From an uncultured Clostridium sp. (GTDB lineage: Bacteria; Bacillota; Clostridia; TANB77; CAG-508), in contig URYN01000004.1 of the NCBI GenBank assembly GCA_900552135.1, forward strand, positions 1-64,000: a stretch of 64,000 nucleotides of DNA, in the 5' to 3' direction. A model generated the notes under the pieces. The model did not search any database and had not been told where the DNA came from. It saw only the letters and a program-made list of their open reading frames with translations. Position 1 is the first letter of the stretch; the number at the start of each line of letters is the position of its first letter. Below are positions 56,730-64,000 of the stretch, piece after piece. The position numbers and the translations under genes are program-made.

Positions 56730-58190
56730 TTATCTTTCCATGTCTTGGTCTTCATTTTCTTCTCTTGTATTTTCTGCACTTGGTGTTTCATTTATTTCTT
56801 GTGCCCCATTTACTTTTTGTTCTGCACTTTTTTGATTTTTCTGTACACCTGAAACCTCACTCGTCTCTTGAATTATGTTATAGCTTTCTCTTGAAGTTTC
56901 ATTTTCTCGTACACTTTGTTGAGCTTGTTTAAATACTTCTGGGCTTAGCATTCTTACAAAATCTATTTTTTCTTTGCCTTCCATTCTCTGTACTTCTTTA
57001 AGAGCTCTATTTTGTGCCTCAACTCCGTACTTTTCTGCTAATTTAGCAACACTAATCTTTGATGAAAGCATACTCTTAATTTGATCCTCTGTAAGCTGTA
57101 TAATGCCTCCAAAATTTTCTCCACCAATGAATCCTAAAAGATTTCCAAGTGTTGTTGCTCTCATTCCATTTCCAGTATCATTGAAAAACATATAGATTTT
57201 TCCATCTTCAAATACTCCAAGATTGCAATTGGTTGAGTCTATTATTAAAGTTACATCTTCTTCTTTCAAATCTATTGCTGTAACCATGTGATTTCCAACA
57301 TATTTACTAAGTTTTTCTTTTTGCTCTTCTGTAAGTTCATTTTTATCTTCTTTTTCACCCTCAGAGTTATCTGTTCCATCTTGATCTTGATTTTCATTAT
57401 CTTGGTCAACAACAGTTTCATTATCCTGCAAAATCGTTCTTTCAATATTCGCCATTGAAAATCCTTCACTTGTTAATTCTTCAGAATCAAGATAAACACT
57501 TAAATTTCTAGCATTATATTCTGGATTAATTGCATTAAGTTTTGAAGTTACATCATCGGCCATATTTCTGCAAACTCCAACTCCACCTTCAGTCATATCA
57601 AGCCTTGGAAAATATGGTGAATCAATTTTAGGCTCTCCATAACCGTCTATATTCTCCCACATATCATCCATAACTTTCATAACCGTTTGCAAATCCGTTA
57701 AATTCATTGACTTTACTTCATCAGCATATTTTTCTACATTATTATTGTATTCATTCAGCTCTTGTTCATATTTAACAGCTTCTTCGTCCTTTAATTTTTT
57801 AACTTCAACCGCACTTTCACCAGCAGTAATTCCCAGTGCCAATGACGCAGTAAATAATCCCGGTAAAATTTTATATTTTATGGTATTTTTTATTTTACTT
57901 AGTTGCATTTGAAACTTACTTCCAGTTTCATTATATACATCTAGCGGTTGCATTTCACTAATAAATTTTTCATACTCTTTAGCACCATATCTTCTGTAAA
58001 TATCTTCGAATCTGCCTTGATCAAATAGTGTTTCAATGTCTTTATTTTTAAACTTTGTAGTTACAGCAACATTAAATACCTGATAACCATATAGTTCAAA
58101 AATCTTATCAAATTCTCCATTCTTTCTAAGTCTTAAAACTTCATTTACTCTCTCTTTAGTTTTTAATAATTTCTTTAGCTTCCTTTTCAT
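56730..58190 (-). CDS. Membrane protein with a transglutaminase-like Cys-His-Asp domain
   Basis: 486 aa, no close family recognised. A basic helical N-terminus (residues 1-100) with a repeated short motif (FELYGYQVFN, FEDIYRRYG) is followed by one helix (ILPGLFTASLALGITAG, 108-124). The domain after it shows the order expected of transglutaminase/papain-like folds: GGVGVCRNMADD (Cys207), GNHMVTAIDL (His301) and LIIDSTNCN (Asp318). An acidic low-complexity insert (260-290) lies between Cys and His, and the C-terminus is Gln/Glu/Asn-rich. It stands between spoIIIAB and spoIIIAA in the same direction. A protease, crosslinking or binding role is inferred from the triad only. Confidence 0.65.
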   Translation of the reverse strand: MKRKLKKLLKTKERVNEVLRLRKNGEFDKIFELYGYQVFNVAVTTKFKNKDIETLFDQGRFEDIYRRYGAKEYEKFISEMQPLDVYNETGSKFQMQLSKIKNTIKYKILPGLFTASLALGITAGESAVEVKKLKDEEAVKYEQELNEYNNNVEKYADEVKSMNLTDLQTVMKVMDDMWENIDGYGEPKIDSPYFPRLDMTEGGVGVCRNMADDVTSKLNAINPEYNARNLSVYLDSEELTSEGFSMANIERTILQDNETVVDQDNENQDQDGTDNSEGEKEDKNELTEEQKEKLSKYVGNHMVTAIDLKEEDVTLIIDSTNCNLGVFEDGKIYMFFNDTGNGMRATTLGNLLGFIGGENFGGIIQLTEDQIKSMLSSKISVAKLAEKYGVEAQNRALKEVQRMEGKEKIDFVRMLSPEVFKQAQQSVRENETSRESYNIIQETSEVSGVQKNQKSAEQKVNGAQEINETPSAENTREENEDQDMER

Positions 58191-58371
58191 ATATACTCCA
58201 TATTTATAAGTGTTTATTTATATTTTCGTGTTTATTCTATATCAAAAGTATTTTGGTTGTCAACGAAATAATGTAATTATCTTCCTTTTCATGCATAAAT
58301 TTTTCAATGGCAATCGTAACAATTCACTCACGAATTATTTTTCCCTCCCTACGTTATTTTTCAACATACAC

Positions 58372-58455
58372 TTGTCGTTTTTTGACATACGATTTTCCTT
58401 GCATTTACAGTACTTTCAGCATATAATACTTATATTATAGTCATGAATATTTTTA
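58372..58455 (+). promoter_or_regulatory. Shared promoter module, copy B (ahead of PemK/MazF-type gene)
   Basis: Near-identical to 3854-3936: TTGCAT, 17 bases, TATAAT, with a TGTC/GACA dyad upstream and TATAAT/ATTATA at the -10. The rest of the 58191-58626 gap is A/T-rich and shows no gene. Confidence 0.7.
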
Positions 58456-58626
58456 TATTGATAGGTTCCATTGAAATTTGTATACAAAAATCTAATAGGA
58501 ATTACTTGTTCATCCATTTAACTTATTGTATTTCTTTTTTCTAGTACCTTTGGTATGTCATTTATTGCATTTTATATACAATTAACTTTTATTATATAAT
58601 TTTAGAATTAGGAAGTGATAAAATCA

Positions 58627-59220
58627 ATGGTTATAAATAGAAACACCATAAATTTAATTAAAAGAAATGATATAAAATTTAAAAATATAAAATTTATGCA
58701 GGATGAAAAGCTAAAAAAAGAATTTTTTACATCTTTTAAAAATTATGAGTTTAAACTAACAGAACAATCTGCTTACGAAATAGCCTTATGGATAGAATCA
58801 AATGAAAAACATTTATCTGCATTACACCAAAATAATTTTACTAAATATAATTTAGGTGAAATTCTTTTAGTTGATTTGGGTTGGAATAATTATGATAGAG
58901 AATTTGCATATATTCACCCAGCTATAGTTATAAAAGAAACTGCTACAAAAATATTTGTAGTTCCATGTTCAAGTGGTACCCCTAGAAAAGATAAAAAAGG
59001 TGACATCTATCCAGAATTTGAAGTTGGAACACCTAATGATGGCTTTCAAAGAAATACTATTGTAATGTTATATGAAGCCAAATATATTGATAAAAATAGA
59101 GTCATTTCAAGACTTGGTAAAACTTCTAATCAATTTTTTGACAAAATATACAATAAGTTGTTTGAACAAATATTTGAACCAATACATTACAAAATGCAAA
59201 AATTAGAAAACAAGGAATAA
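58627..59220 (+). CDS. PemK/MazF-type toxin-like protein
   Basis: A 197 aa protein with an extra N-terminal helical part (residues 1-70) and a C-terminal PemK/MazF SH3-like barrel: LGEILLVDLGWNNYDREFAYIHPAIVIKETATKIFVVPCSS, then NTIVMLYEAKYIDKNRVISRLGKTS. MazF toxins are mRNA endoribonucleases. No separate antitoxin gene lies beside it, so the N-terminal part may hold the toxin in check. I use the ATG at 58627 with AGGAAG upstream, not the GTG at 58615 that overlaps the site. Confidence 0.8.
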   Translation: MVINRNTINLIKRNDIKFKNIKFMQDEKLKKEFFTSFKNYEFKLTEQSAYEIALWIESNEKHLSALHQNNFTKYNLGEILLVDLGWNNYDREFAYIHPAIVIKETATKIFVVPCSSGTPRKDKKGDIYPEFEVGTPNDGFQRNTIVMLYEAKYIDKNRVISRLGKTSNQFFDKIYNKLFEQIFEPIHYKMQKLENKE

Positions 59221-59281
59221 TAATCTTAATTTTGCATATAATCCTTATATAAAATATAAAATTAATTTTTTATATTTTTGA

Positions 59282-59310
59282 TTGACTTATCGTATCAAAA
59301 ATGCTATACT
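59282..59310 (+). promoter_or_regulatory. Promoter of the small transcript at 59317
   Basis: TTGACT, exactly 17 bases, TATACT: close to the sigma-A consensus. Confidence 0.8.
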
Positions 59311-59316
59311 AAATAC

Positions 59317-59414
59317 AGATATTTGAGGCGGTATGCCAATGCCTAAACCTCATGGTTTAGATGAAAAGTTAAATAGCTTAATACTTGATGACAAGTGTTA
59401 AGCTATTAGTTTTT
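59317..59414 (+). ncRNA. Short independent transcript with a 20-22 codon ORF
   Basis: A consensus promoter and a strong terminator enclose about 100 bases. Inside, GAGG lies 4 bases before ATG at 59333 (10 before the ATG at 59339). The ORF reads MPKPHGLDEKLNSLILDDKC and stops at 59401 within the terminator stem. It could be a tiny peptide gene or a small RNA, for example an antitoxin RNA for the PemK-like gene just upstream; neither function is shown. Confidence 0.55.
59372..59414 (+). terminator. Terminator of the small transcript
   Basis: A 16-bp stem (AATAGCTTAATACTTG with CAAGTGTTAAGCTATT, one T-G pair), tetraloop ATGA, then AGTTTTT. Confidence 0.85.
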
Positions 59415-59462
59415 CTTCATCTTTTCCTTGTTGTTTATTTCAAGTTTTTATAATTAAACAAA

Positions 59463-60380
59463 CTATAACCTTCCCACATTAATAACTTCATATTTTCTGT
59501 TTTGATGTATTATGATTGCTTTTTCAAAAACTTTCTTGTCCAATAGATTTCTCAGTTCAGTATTGTTTTTTATATCTTCCAAATCTTTTCCATGAGCTGT
59601 AAATATTCCATTTACTCCGCAATGCAGAGCATATTCTATGCAATCACAGTCTTCATTACTTCCAATTTCATCTGCTACAATTACCTGTGGAGCCATTGAT
59701 CTTATTGCCATTCTCATTCCTATTGCCTTGGGTATATCATTTATAACATCTGTTCGAATTCCCAAATAATTTTGAGTAACTCCTCTATAGATTGCAGAAA
59801 TTTCTCCTCTTTCATCAATCACGGCCACATTCACACCATTAAATTTTCTTACTGTTTCAATTTCAAAACCATTGCTTATGTTTCTTATAATATCACGCAA
59901 AATAGTTGTTTTTCCAAATCCAGGCATTGAAATTATCAATGTATTAAAAACTCTATTATTCGTAAAATCTACTATTTTATCTACAACTTGATTGCTACAG
60001 CCAATTATTTGTCTTCCAATTCTAAAATTCAGACTTGATATGTAATTAAAATTCGTTACCTTTCCAGCCTGTACAACAGCAGTTCCAACGATTCCAACTC
60101 TATTGCCTCCTTGAATTGTAATAAATCCATTTGCAATCTGATTTTGATATGTATATATTGAATTATCGCATATTTTTTGAAATATAAAGTTTATATCCTC
60201 TGTCGAAGTCTTATAATAAATTATCTTCTCGGCTTGTCCAAGTTTCAAGATTATTGGTAAGCCATTTCTAATTCGTATTTCTTCTAACATTTCCATCTGA
60301 TTTTGCAAAATATTTTCTTCTAATAAGATTTTAAGATGCTTCGGAAAACATCTATAAATATTTTCTAAATTCATCACCAT
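59463..60380 (-). CDS. spoIIIAA: Stage III sporulation protein AA (secretion-type ATPase)
   Basis: The motor ATPase of the SpoIIIA complex, related to type II/IV secretion ATPases. 305 aa: VGIVGTAV, FNYISSLNFRIGRQIIG, Walker A TLIISMPGFGKTTILRD, the Asp box VAVIDERGEISA, PQVIVADEIG (Walker B) and the conserved GIFTAHGKD. It normally starts the spoIIIA operon directly ahead of AB; here 2.9 kb of other genes, one of them reversed, lies between. Confidence 0.95.
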   Translation of the reverse strand: MVMNLENIYRCFPKHLKILLEENILQNQMEMLEEIRIRNGLPIILKLGQAEKIIYYKTSTEDINFIFQKICDNSIYTYQNQIANGFITIQGGNRVGIVGTAVVQAGKVTNFNYISSLNFRIGRQIIGCSNQVVDKIVDFTNNRVFNTLIISMPGFGKTTILRDIIRNISNGFEIETVRKFNGVNVAVIDERGEISAIYRGVTQNYLGIRTDVINDIPKAIGMRMAIRSMAPQVIVADEIGSNEDCDCIEYALHCGVNGIFTAHGKDLEDIKNNTELRNLLDKKVFEKAIIIHQNRKYEVINVGRL

Positions 60381-60637
60381 TCACCCATTATATTTATATT
60401 CAAAAATATAATATTTATTACTTTTTGATATTAAAAAGTGAATGCAGAAGAGATTAACGTCAAGTGTAAAGTTAAATTCAATTCTGTAAAATAAATTCAA
60501 CTTGTACGAGAAAAAGAATTTAATTAACTTTTGTAAAAACCCCTACCCAAATCTTAAAAATTGTGATAAAATATAGAATGTAATTTATATAATACATAGG
60601 GTATGTCCCTAAATAAAAAGTTAAAGGAGGAGTTAAA

Positions 60638-61366
60638 ATGTCAGGTCATAGCAAATGGCATAACATTCAAGCCAAAAAGGGTAAGGCTGATGCAGCTAGA
60701 GGAAAAGTATTTACAAAATTAGGAAGAGAATTATTAATCGCAGTTAAACAAGGTGGTCCTGACCCGGCAGGAAACTCTAAACTAAAAGATGTAATTGCAA
60801 AATGTAAAGCAGCAAACATGCCAAATGATACAATAAACAATGCTATAAAGAAAGCTTCTGGTGCTGGTAACTCAGAGAACTACGAAGAAGTTGTTTATGA
60901 AGGATATGGTCCAAATGGTGTTGCTGTAATTGTTGAAGCTAGTACAGATAACAGAAACAGAACTGCAGCAGATGTTAGACACGTATTTGATAGAGCTGGT
61001 GGAAATTTAGGAACTACAGGTTGCGTATCTTACATGTTTAATAAAAAAGGTGTTATTGTTATAGATAAAACTACTACAGATAAATCTGAAGATGATTTAA
61101 TGATGCTTGCATTAGATGCAGGTGCTGAAGATTTTGAAGCAGATGAAGAATGCTATAACATAACAACAACCCCTGAAGATTTTTCTAATGTTAGAGAAGC
61201 TTTAGAATCTGATGGTCTTGAATTTGTTGAAGCTGAAATTCAAATGGTACCAACAACTTATGTTGCACTTGATGAAAAGGCTACTGAAAGAATGGATAAA
61301 ATGCTAGAAAATCTTGATGAGCTTGATGATGTAATGAATGTATATCACAATAGCGAAAACAACTAG
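60638..61366 (+). CDS. yebC: YebC/PmpR family protein
   Basis: 242 aa. The signature [31 protein letters not shown] is followed by [18 protein letters not shown] and [17 protein letters not shown] blocks. The family is described as transcriptional regulators and, for some members, as ribosome-associated factors that relieve stalling. AAAGGAGG lies 7 bases before the ATG. Monocistronic, with its own terminator. Confidence 0.95.
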   Translation: MSGHSKWHNIQAKKGKADAARGKVFTKLGRELLIAVKQGGPDPAGNSKLKDVIAKCKAANMPNDTINNAIKKASGAGNSENYEEVVYEGYGPNGVAVIVEASTDNRNRTAADVRHVFDRAGGNLGTTGCVSYMFNKKGVIVIDKTTTDKSEDDLMMLALDAGAEDFEADEECYNITTTPEDFSNVREALESDGLEFVEAEIQMVPTTYVALDEKATERMDKMLENLDELDDVMNVYHNSENN

Positions 61367-61399
61367 TAATATTCTTAATATTTTTTAATTAGAGAAACT

Positions 61400-61439
61400 C
61401 TCAAACTACAGACTAATCTGTAATTTGAGGGTTGTTTTA
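61400..61439 (+). terminator. Terminator of yebC
   Basis: CTCAAA-c-TACAGA pairs with TCTGTA-a-TTTGAG, followed by GGTTGTTTT. Confidence 0.8.
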
Positions 61440-61509
61440 TTCTATCTAATTTTTTAAATTTTATCATATACTTTTGTTAATATAGCCAAATCCTCCTCCT
61501 CTTCCACTT

Positions 61510-61803
61510 CTAGCAACTGTACCATACGCTTCCTGTGTCTTCTTTACTAACAGCACCATCTATGATGGAACCATCATCATTTGATTTTATTTTGTCTATT
61601 ATTTGTTGACCTTCATCTTTTGCAGCTTCAATATTGGCTTTAACCTGTTCAGATTGACTTAATATTCCATTTTTTCCAATCGTATAATTAACTGTAATTC
61701 CAATTAATATGGCCATTACACATATTGTAATTGCAAGTACAACTAAAGTTATACCATTTTCTTCCTCTTTGAATTTTTTTATAAAATTTTTGTTCTTTTT
61801 CAT
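61510..61803 (-). CDS. Small pilin-like protein
   Basis: 97 aa with a prepilin-type leader: KKFKEEENG then ITLVVLAITICVMAILIGI, with Gly before the cut and hydrophobic helix after it. The mature part (KNGILSQSEQVKANIEAAKDEGQQIIDKI) matches the helix region of the large pilin-like protein at 1198. The end, SVWYSC, is abrupt, so the protein may be a minor pseudopilin or a truncated copy. AGGAG precedes the ATG. Confidence 0.75.
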   Translation of the reverse strand: MKKNKNFIKKFKEEENGITLVVLAITICVMAILIGITVNYTIGKNGILSQSEQVKANIEAAKDEGQQIIDKIKSNDDGSIIDGAVSKEDTGSVWYSC

Positions 61804-61956
61804 ACAAAAAACTCCTCTTAATGTTAATCTTTACCTATTGTAATTAATTTTATTTTAATTCACTTCATAAGTCAATAATTTATTTCATTTGTAATTATTT
61901 GTAACAAAAAAGTAATATTTTACTGTTATCTACCTATCTTTTAAATTTTTAGTATA

Positions 61957-62979
61957 TTATTCAAATAAACTTCCCGCTTCTATTTTGTTTCCTCTTAGGA
62001 AGTCGCCTATTGACATTCTCTTTGAATTTTCTCCTTGTATTTCTAACACTTGCAATATTCCCTTATTCGCTTTTATAAATAATCCTGTTTTTTCATCAGA
62101 GAATAATACTGCTCCTGCAGTTACACCTTTAAAATGGTCTTTATATTCTTTTAGTTCTTCAAATTTTTCGAATAATTCTTTTTCACTTAATGCTTGAACT
62201 TTCCAGAATTTTATTTTTTTCCCATTTAGGTAGGTATAAGCTCCCATTATTGGATTTAATCCTCTTACTAAGTTTTTTATTTCGTCTGCATTTTTGTTTT
62301 CCCAATCTATTTTTGCCATTTCTTTTGATAGCATTGGAGCCATTGTAAAGTTTTCTCCCTGTTTTTCTGCTCCAACTTTTTGTTTTAATTCTTCAAATGA
62401 AATGTTTTCTTTTCCCTTGACTTCGTCTATTTTTTTAACAGTACCTACTAGCAAATCTGCTCCAATTACTTTTAGTCTGTCCCATAGTTCTCCTGTTGTT
62501 TCATCTTTTCCAATCTCTGTTTCTTTTTTTAGAATCATATCTCCTGTGTCCATTCCAACGTCCATAAACATTGTTGTTACTCCAGTTTTGCTATCTCCAT
62601 TTAGCACTGCCCATTGGATTGGTGCTGCTCCTCTATATTGTGGTAGTAATGAACCATGTACATTTATGCAACCATATTTAGGAATGCTTAGTAACTCTTG
62701 TGGAAGAATTTTTCCATAAGCCACTACACAAATAATGTCTGGATTTAATTGTTTTACTTCTTCCAAGAATTCTGGATTGTTTCTTACTTTTTCAGGTTGA
62801 TATACTTTTAAATTTTTTTCTAGAGCATACTCTTTTACTGGTGAGGCTGTAAGTTTCATTCCTCTTCCCTTTGGTTTATCTACATTTGTAACAACTCCGA
62901 TTATATCGTATTTTGCCTCATATAAGGCTTTTAAAGATTCTTCTGCAAAGTCTGGAGTTCCCATAAACAAAATTCTCAT
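61957..62979 (-). CDS. fmt: Methionyl-tRNA formyltransferase
   Basis: Formylates initiator Met-tRNA. 340 aa: MRILFMGTPDFAEESLKAL, then the catalytic Asn-His-Asp region with INVHGSLLPQYRGAAPIQWAVLNGDSKTGVTTMFMDVGMDTGD, and the tRNA-binding C-terminal domain. Lies 15 bases after def in one operon (priA-def-fmt). Confidence 0.96.
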   Translation of the reverse strand: MRILFMGTPDFAEESLKALYEAKYDIIGVVTNVDKPKGRGMKLTASPVKEYALEKNLKVYQPEKVRNNPEFLEEVKQLNPDIICVVAYGKILPQELLSIPKYGCINVHGSLLPQYRGAAPIQWAVLNGDSKTGVTTMFMDVGMDTGDMILKKETEIGKDETTGELWDRLKVIGADLLVGTVKKIDEVKGKENISFEELKQKVGAEKQGENFTMAPMLSKEMAKIDWENKNADEIKNLVRGLNPIMGAYTYLNGKKIKFWKVQALSEKELFEKFEELKEYKDHFKGVTAGAVLFSDEKTGLFIKANKGILQVLEIQGENSKRMSIGDFLRGNKIEAGSLFE

Positions 62980-62994
62980 CGCAAATCCTCCTTT

Positions 62995-63480
62995 TTAGTC
63001 TTTGTTGTCTTCTGGGTCAATGTATTCTAATGTTCCTGGAAGCATGTTATCTACAAAAAGTATTCCGTTTAGATGATCTATTTCATGTGCCAAAGCTTGT
63101 GCTAATAAATCTTTTCCTACAATTTTTACTTTTTCGCCTTTTTCATTTAATGCTTCTACTACAACTTCCCTTGGTCTTATTAGTTTTGCATATTCGTTAG
63201 GAAAGCTTAGACAACCTTCTTCAACTTCTTGTTTTCCTTTTGCTTTAACTATTTTAGGATTTACTAATTGTAATGGTTCGCTTCCATCATATAAATCTAT
63301 TACAATAACTCTTTTTAGCACTCCAACTTGTGGCGCTGCAAGTCCTACGCCATTGTATTTATGCATAGTTTCAAGCATGTCCTGTAATAATTCTCTTATT
63401 TTATCATTAACTTCTTCAACTTCTCTTGAAGTTTTTCTAAGTATTTCATCATTTGATAATCTAATTTGTCTTATTGCCAT
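62995..63480 (-). CDS. def: Peptide deformylase
   Basis: Removes the formyl group from new proteins. All three motifs are present: GVGLAAPQVG, EEGCLSFPNE and LAHEIDHLNG with the metal ligands Cys, His and His. 161 aa, with a C-terminal extension ending YIDPEDNKD. Pairs with fmt. Confidence 0.96.
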   Translation of the reverse strand: MAIRQIRLSNDEILRKTSREVEEVNDKIRELLQDMLETMHKYNGVGLAAPQVGVLKRVIVIDLYDGSEPLQLVNPKIVKAKGKQEVEEGCLSFPNEYAKLIRPREVVVEALNEKGEKVKIVGKDLLAQALAHEIDHLNGILFVDNMLPGTLEYIDPEDNKD

Positions 63481-63494
63481 TTTTATTTTCCTTT

Positions 63495-64000
63495 CTACAA
63501 CATATTGCTTGGATTTACGTCTACTATTATTCTCGTTTCGTATTTCGTATTTTTTATTTCTTTTTCGACTTTTTCTATTGTGTTCTTTAGTGATTTAGTT
63601 ATTTTTTCGTCCAACTTACATTTTACTATTATTCTCCACCTGAATTTGTTTTTTATTCTATCAATCGGTGCTGGAACTGGCTTGTATAATAGTATTTTTA
63701 AGTCTTCTCGTTTTATTTTTTCTTTCATGTTGTCATATATTTTCTTTGAGACATTTACTATTTCATTCTTGTTTTCACTCGAAATGCCAACTAGTATTAT
63801 ATCACAAAAAGGCGGATACCTCAACTGTTTTCTCAGCATTATTTCTGTATTGTAGAATACTTTATAATCTTGTTTTTTTGCATATTGTATGCAAAAAGCA
63901 TCTGGATTATAGGTTTGTATTATTACTTTTCCCTTGTCTTTTCCTCTTCCAGCGCGCCCCGCTACTTGAGTTAGCGTTTGAAATGTTCTTTCATGTGCAC
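63495..64000 (-). CDS. priA: Primosomal helicase PriA, C-terminal part
   Basis: The reading frame is open from base 63495 to the window edge; the start lies outside. Helicase motif VI is visible as LTQVAGRAGRG near the edge, then IIQTYNPDAFCIQYAKKQDY, RYPPFCDIILVGISS and the C-terminal domain of PriA. It restarts stalled replication forks. Its stop is 15 bases before def. Confidence 0.9.
   Translation of the reverse strand, partial: AHERTFQTLTQVAGRAGRGKDKGKVIIQTYNPDAFCIQYAKKQDYKVFYNTEIMLRKQLRYPPFCDIILVGISSENKNEIVNVSKKIYDNMKEKIKREDLKILLYKPVPAPIDRIKNKFRWRIIVKCKLDEKITKSLKNTIEKVEKEIKNTKYETRIIVDVNPSNML

Overview
The window is AT-rich, and Arg codons are mostly AGA in the genes I read. Gene content fits an anaerobic, spore-forming Clostridia-type Firmicute: a spoIIIA stage III sporulation cluster, a Spo0E-type phosphatase, a SufCBDSU iron-sulfur operon, prepilin-like proteins with class III-style leaders, and a dTDP-rhamnose exopolysaccharide locus. 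I cannot place it to genus. There is no rRNA, tRNA or CRISPR array in view.

Layout. 0.2-5 kb: a Fic protein, a large pilin-like surface protein with a duplicated ectodomain, a (GT)14 tract and an Rpn-type nuclease. 5-15.3 kb: a TVP38-type membrane protein, an unknown membrane protein, mutL, then mnmA-sufU-sufS-sufD-sufB-sufC, read right to left from one promoter with a palindromic operator. 15.5-22.2 kb: a small GC-richer membrane ORF and a 1-Cys-type peroxiredoxin gene cut at its FTPVC motif by a 5.2 kb serine-integrase element that carries an MgtA-like P-type ATPase. 22.3-30.6 kb: DUF1540, Spo0E, aminopeptidase, smpB, glmM, mscS and a four-gene operon of unknown function. 30.8-46.8 kb: polysaccharide locus (rfbBCAD, flippase, pyruvyl transferase, glycosyltransferases, polymerase, priming transferase, LCP ligase, Alg13/Alg14-like pair). 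46.9-51.4 kb: argS, pfkA, a small GC-richer ORF and a divergent Fic-like gene. 51.6-60.4 kb: spoIIIAH to spoIIIAB, then an interruption (a transglutaminase-like membrane protein, a PemK/MazF-type toxin, a tiny transcript), then spoIIIAA. 60.6-64 kb: yebC, a small pilin-like gene, fmt, def and the 3' end of priA.

The main discovery is translational. I read the CGG and CCG trinucleotides in the genes by hand. In genes of ordinary composition, every in-frame CGG codon I found (7 sites: spoIIIAC x1, spoIIIAE x3, spoIIIAG x1, the P-type ATPase x1 and, with a weaker case, the integrase x1) lies exactly where the protein needs a +1 frameshift. Dropping the C gives a Gly codon (GGA or GGT), and the family sequence resumes. 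The only in-frame CGG codons read straight through are in two short, GC-richer ORFs at 15542 and 50087. The simplest reading is that CGG has no cognate tRNA in this lineage and acts as a +1 frameshift signal, or that C-GGN is read as a four-base glycine codon. I know of no description of this.

Other structure: a roughly 83-bp promoter module shared by the Rpn nuclease and the PemK toxin; four copies of a 29-bp hairpin repeat; and several strong terminators that mark operon ends.
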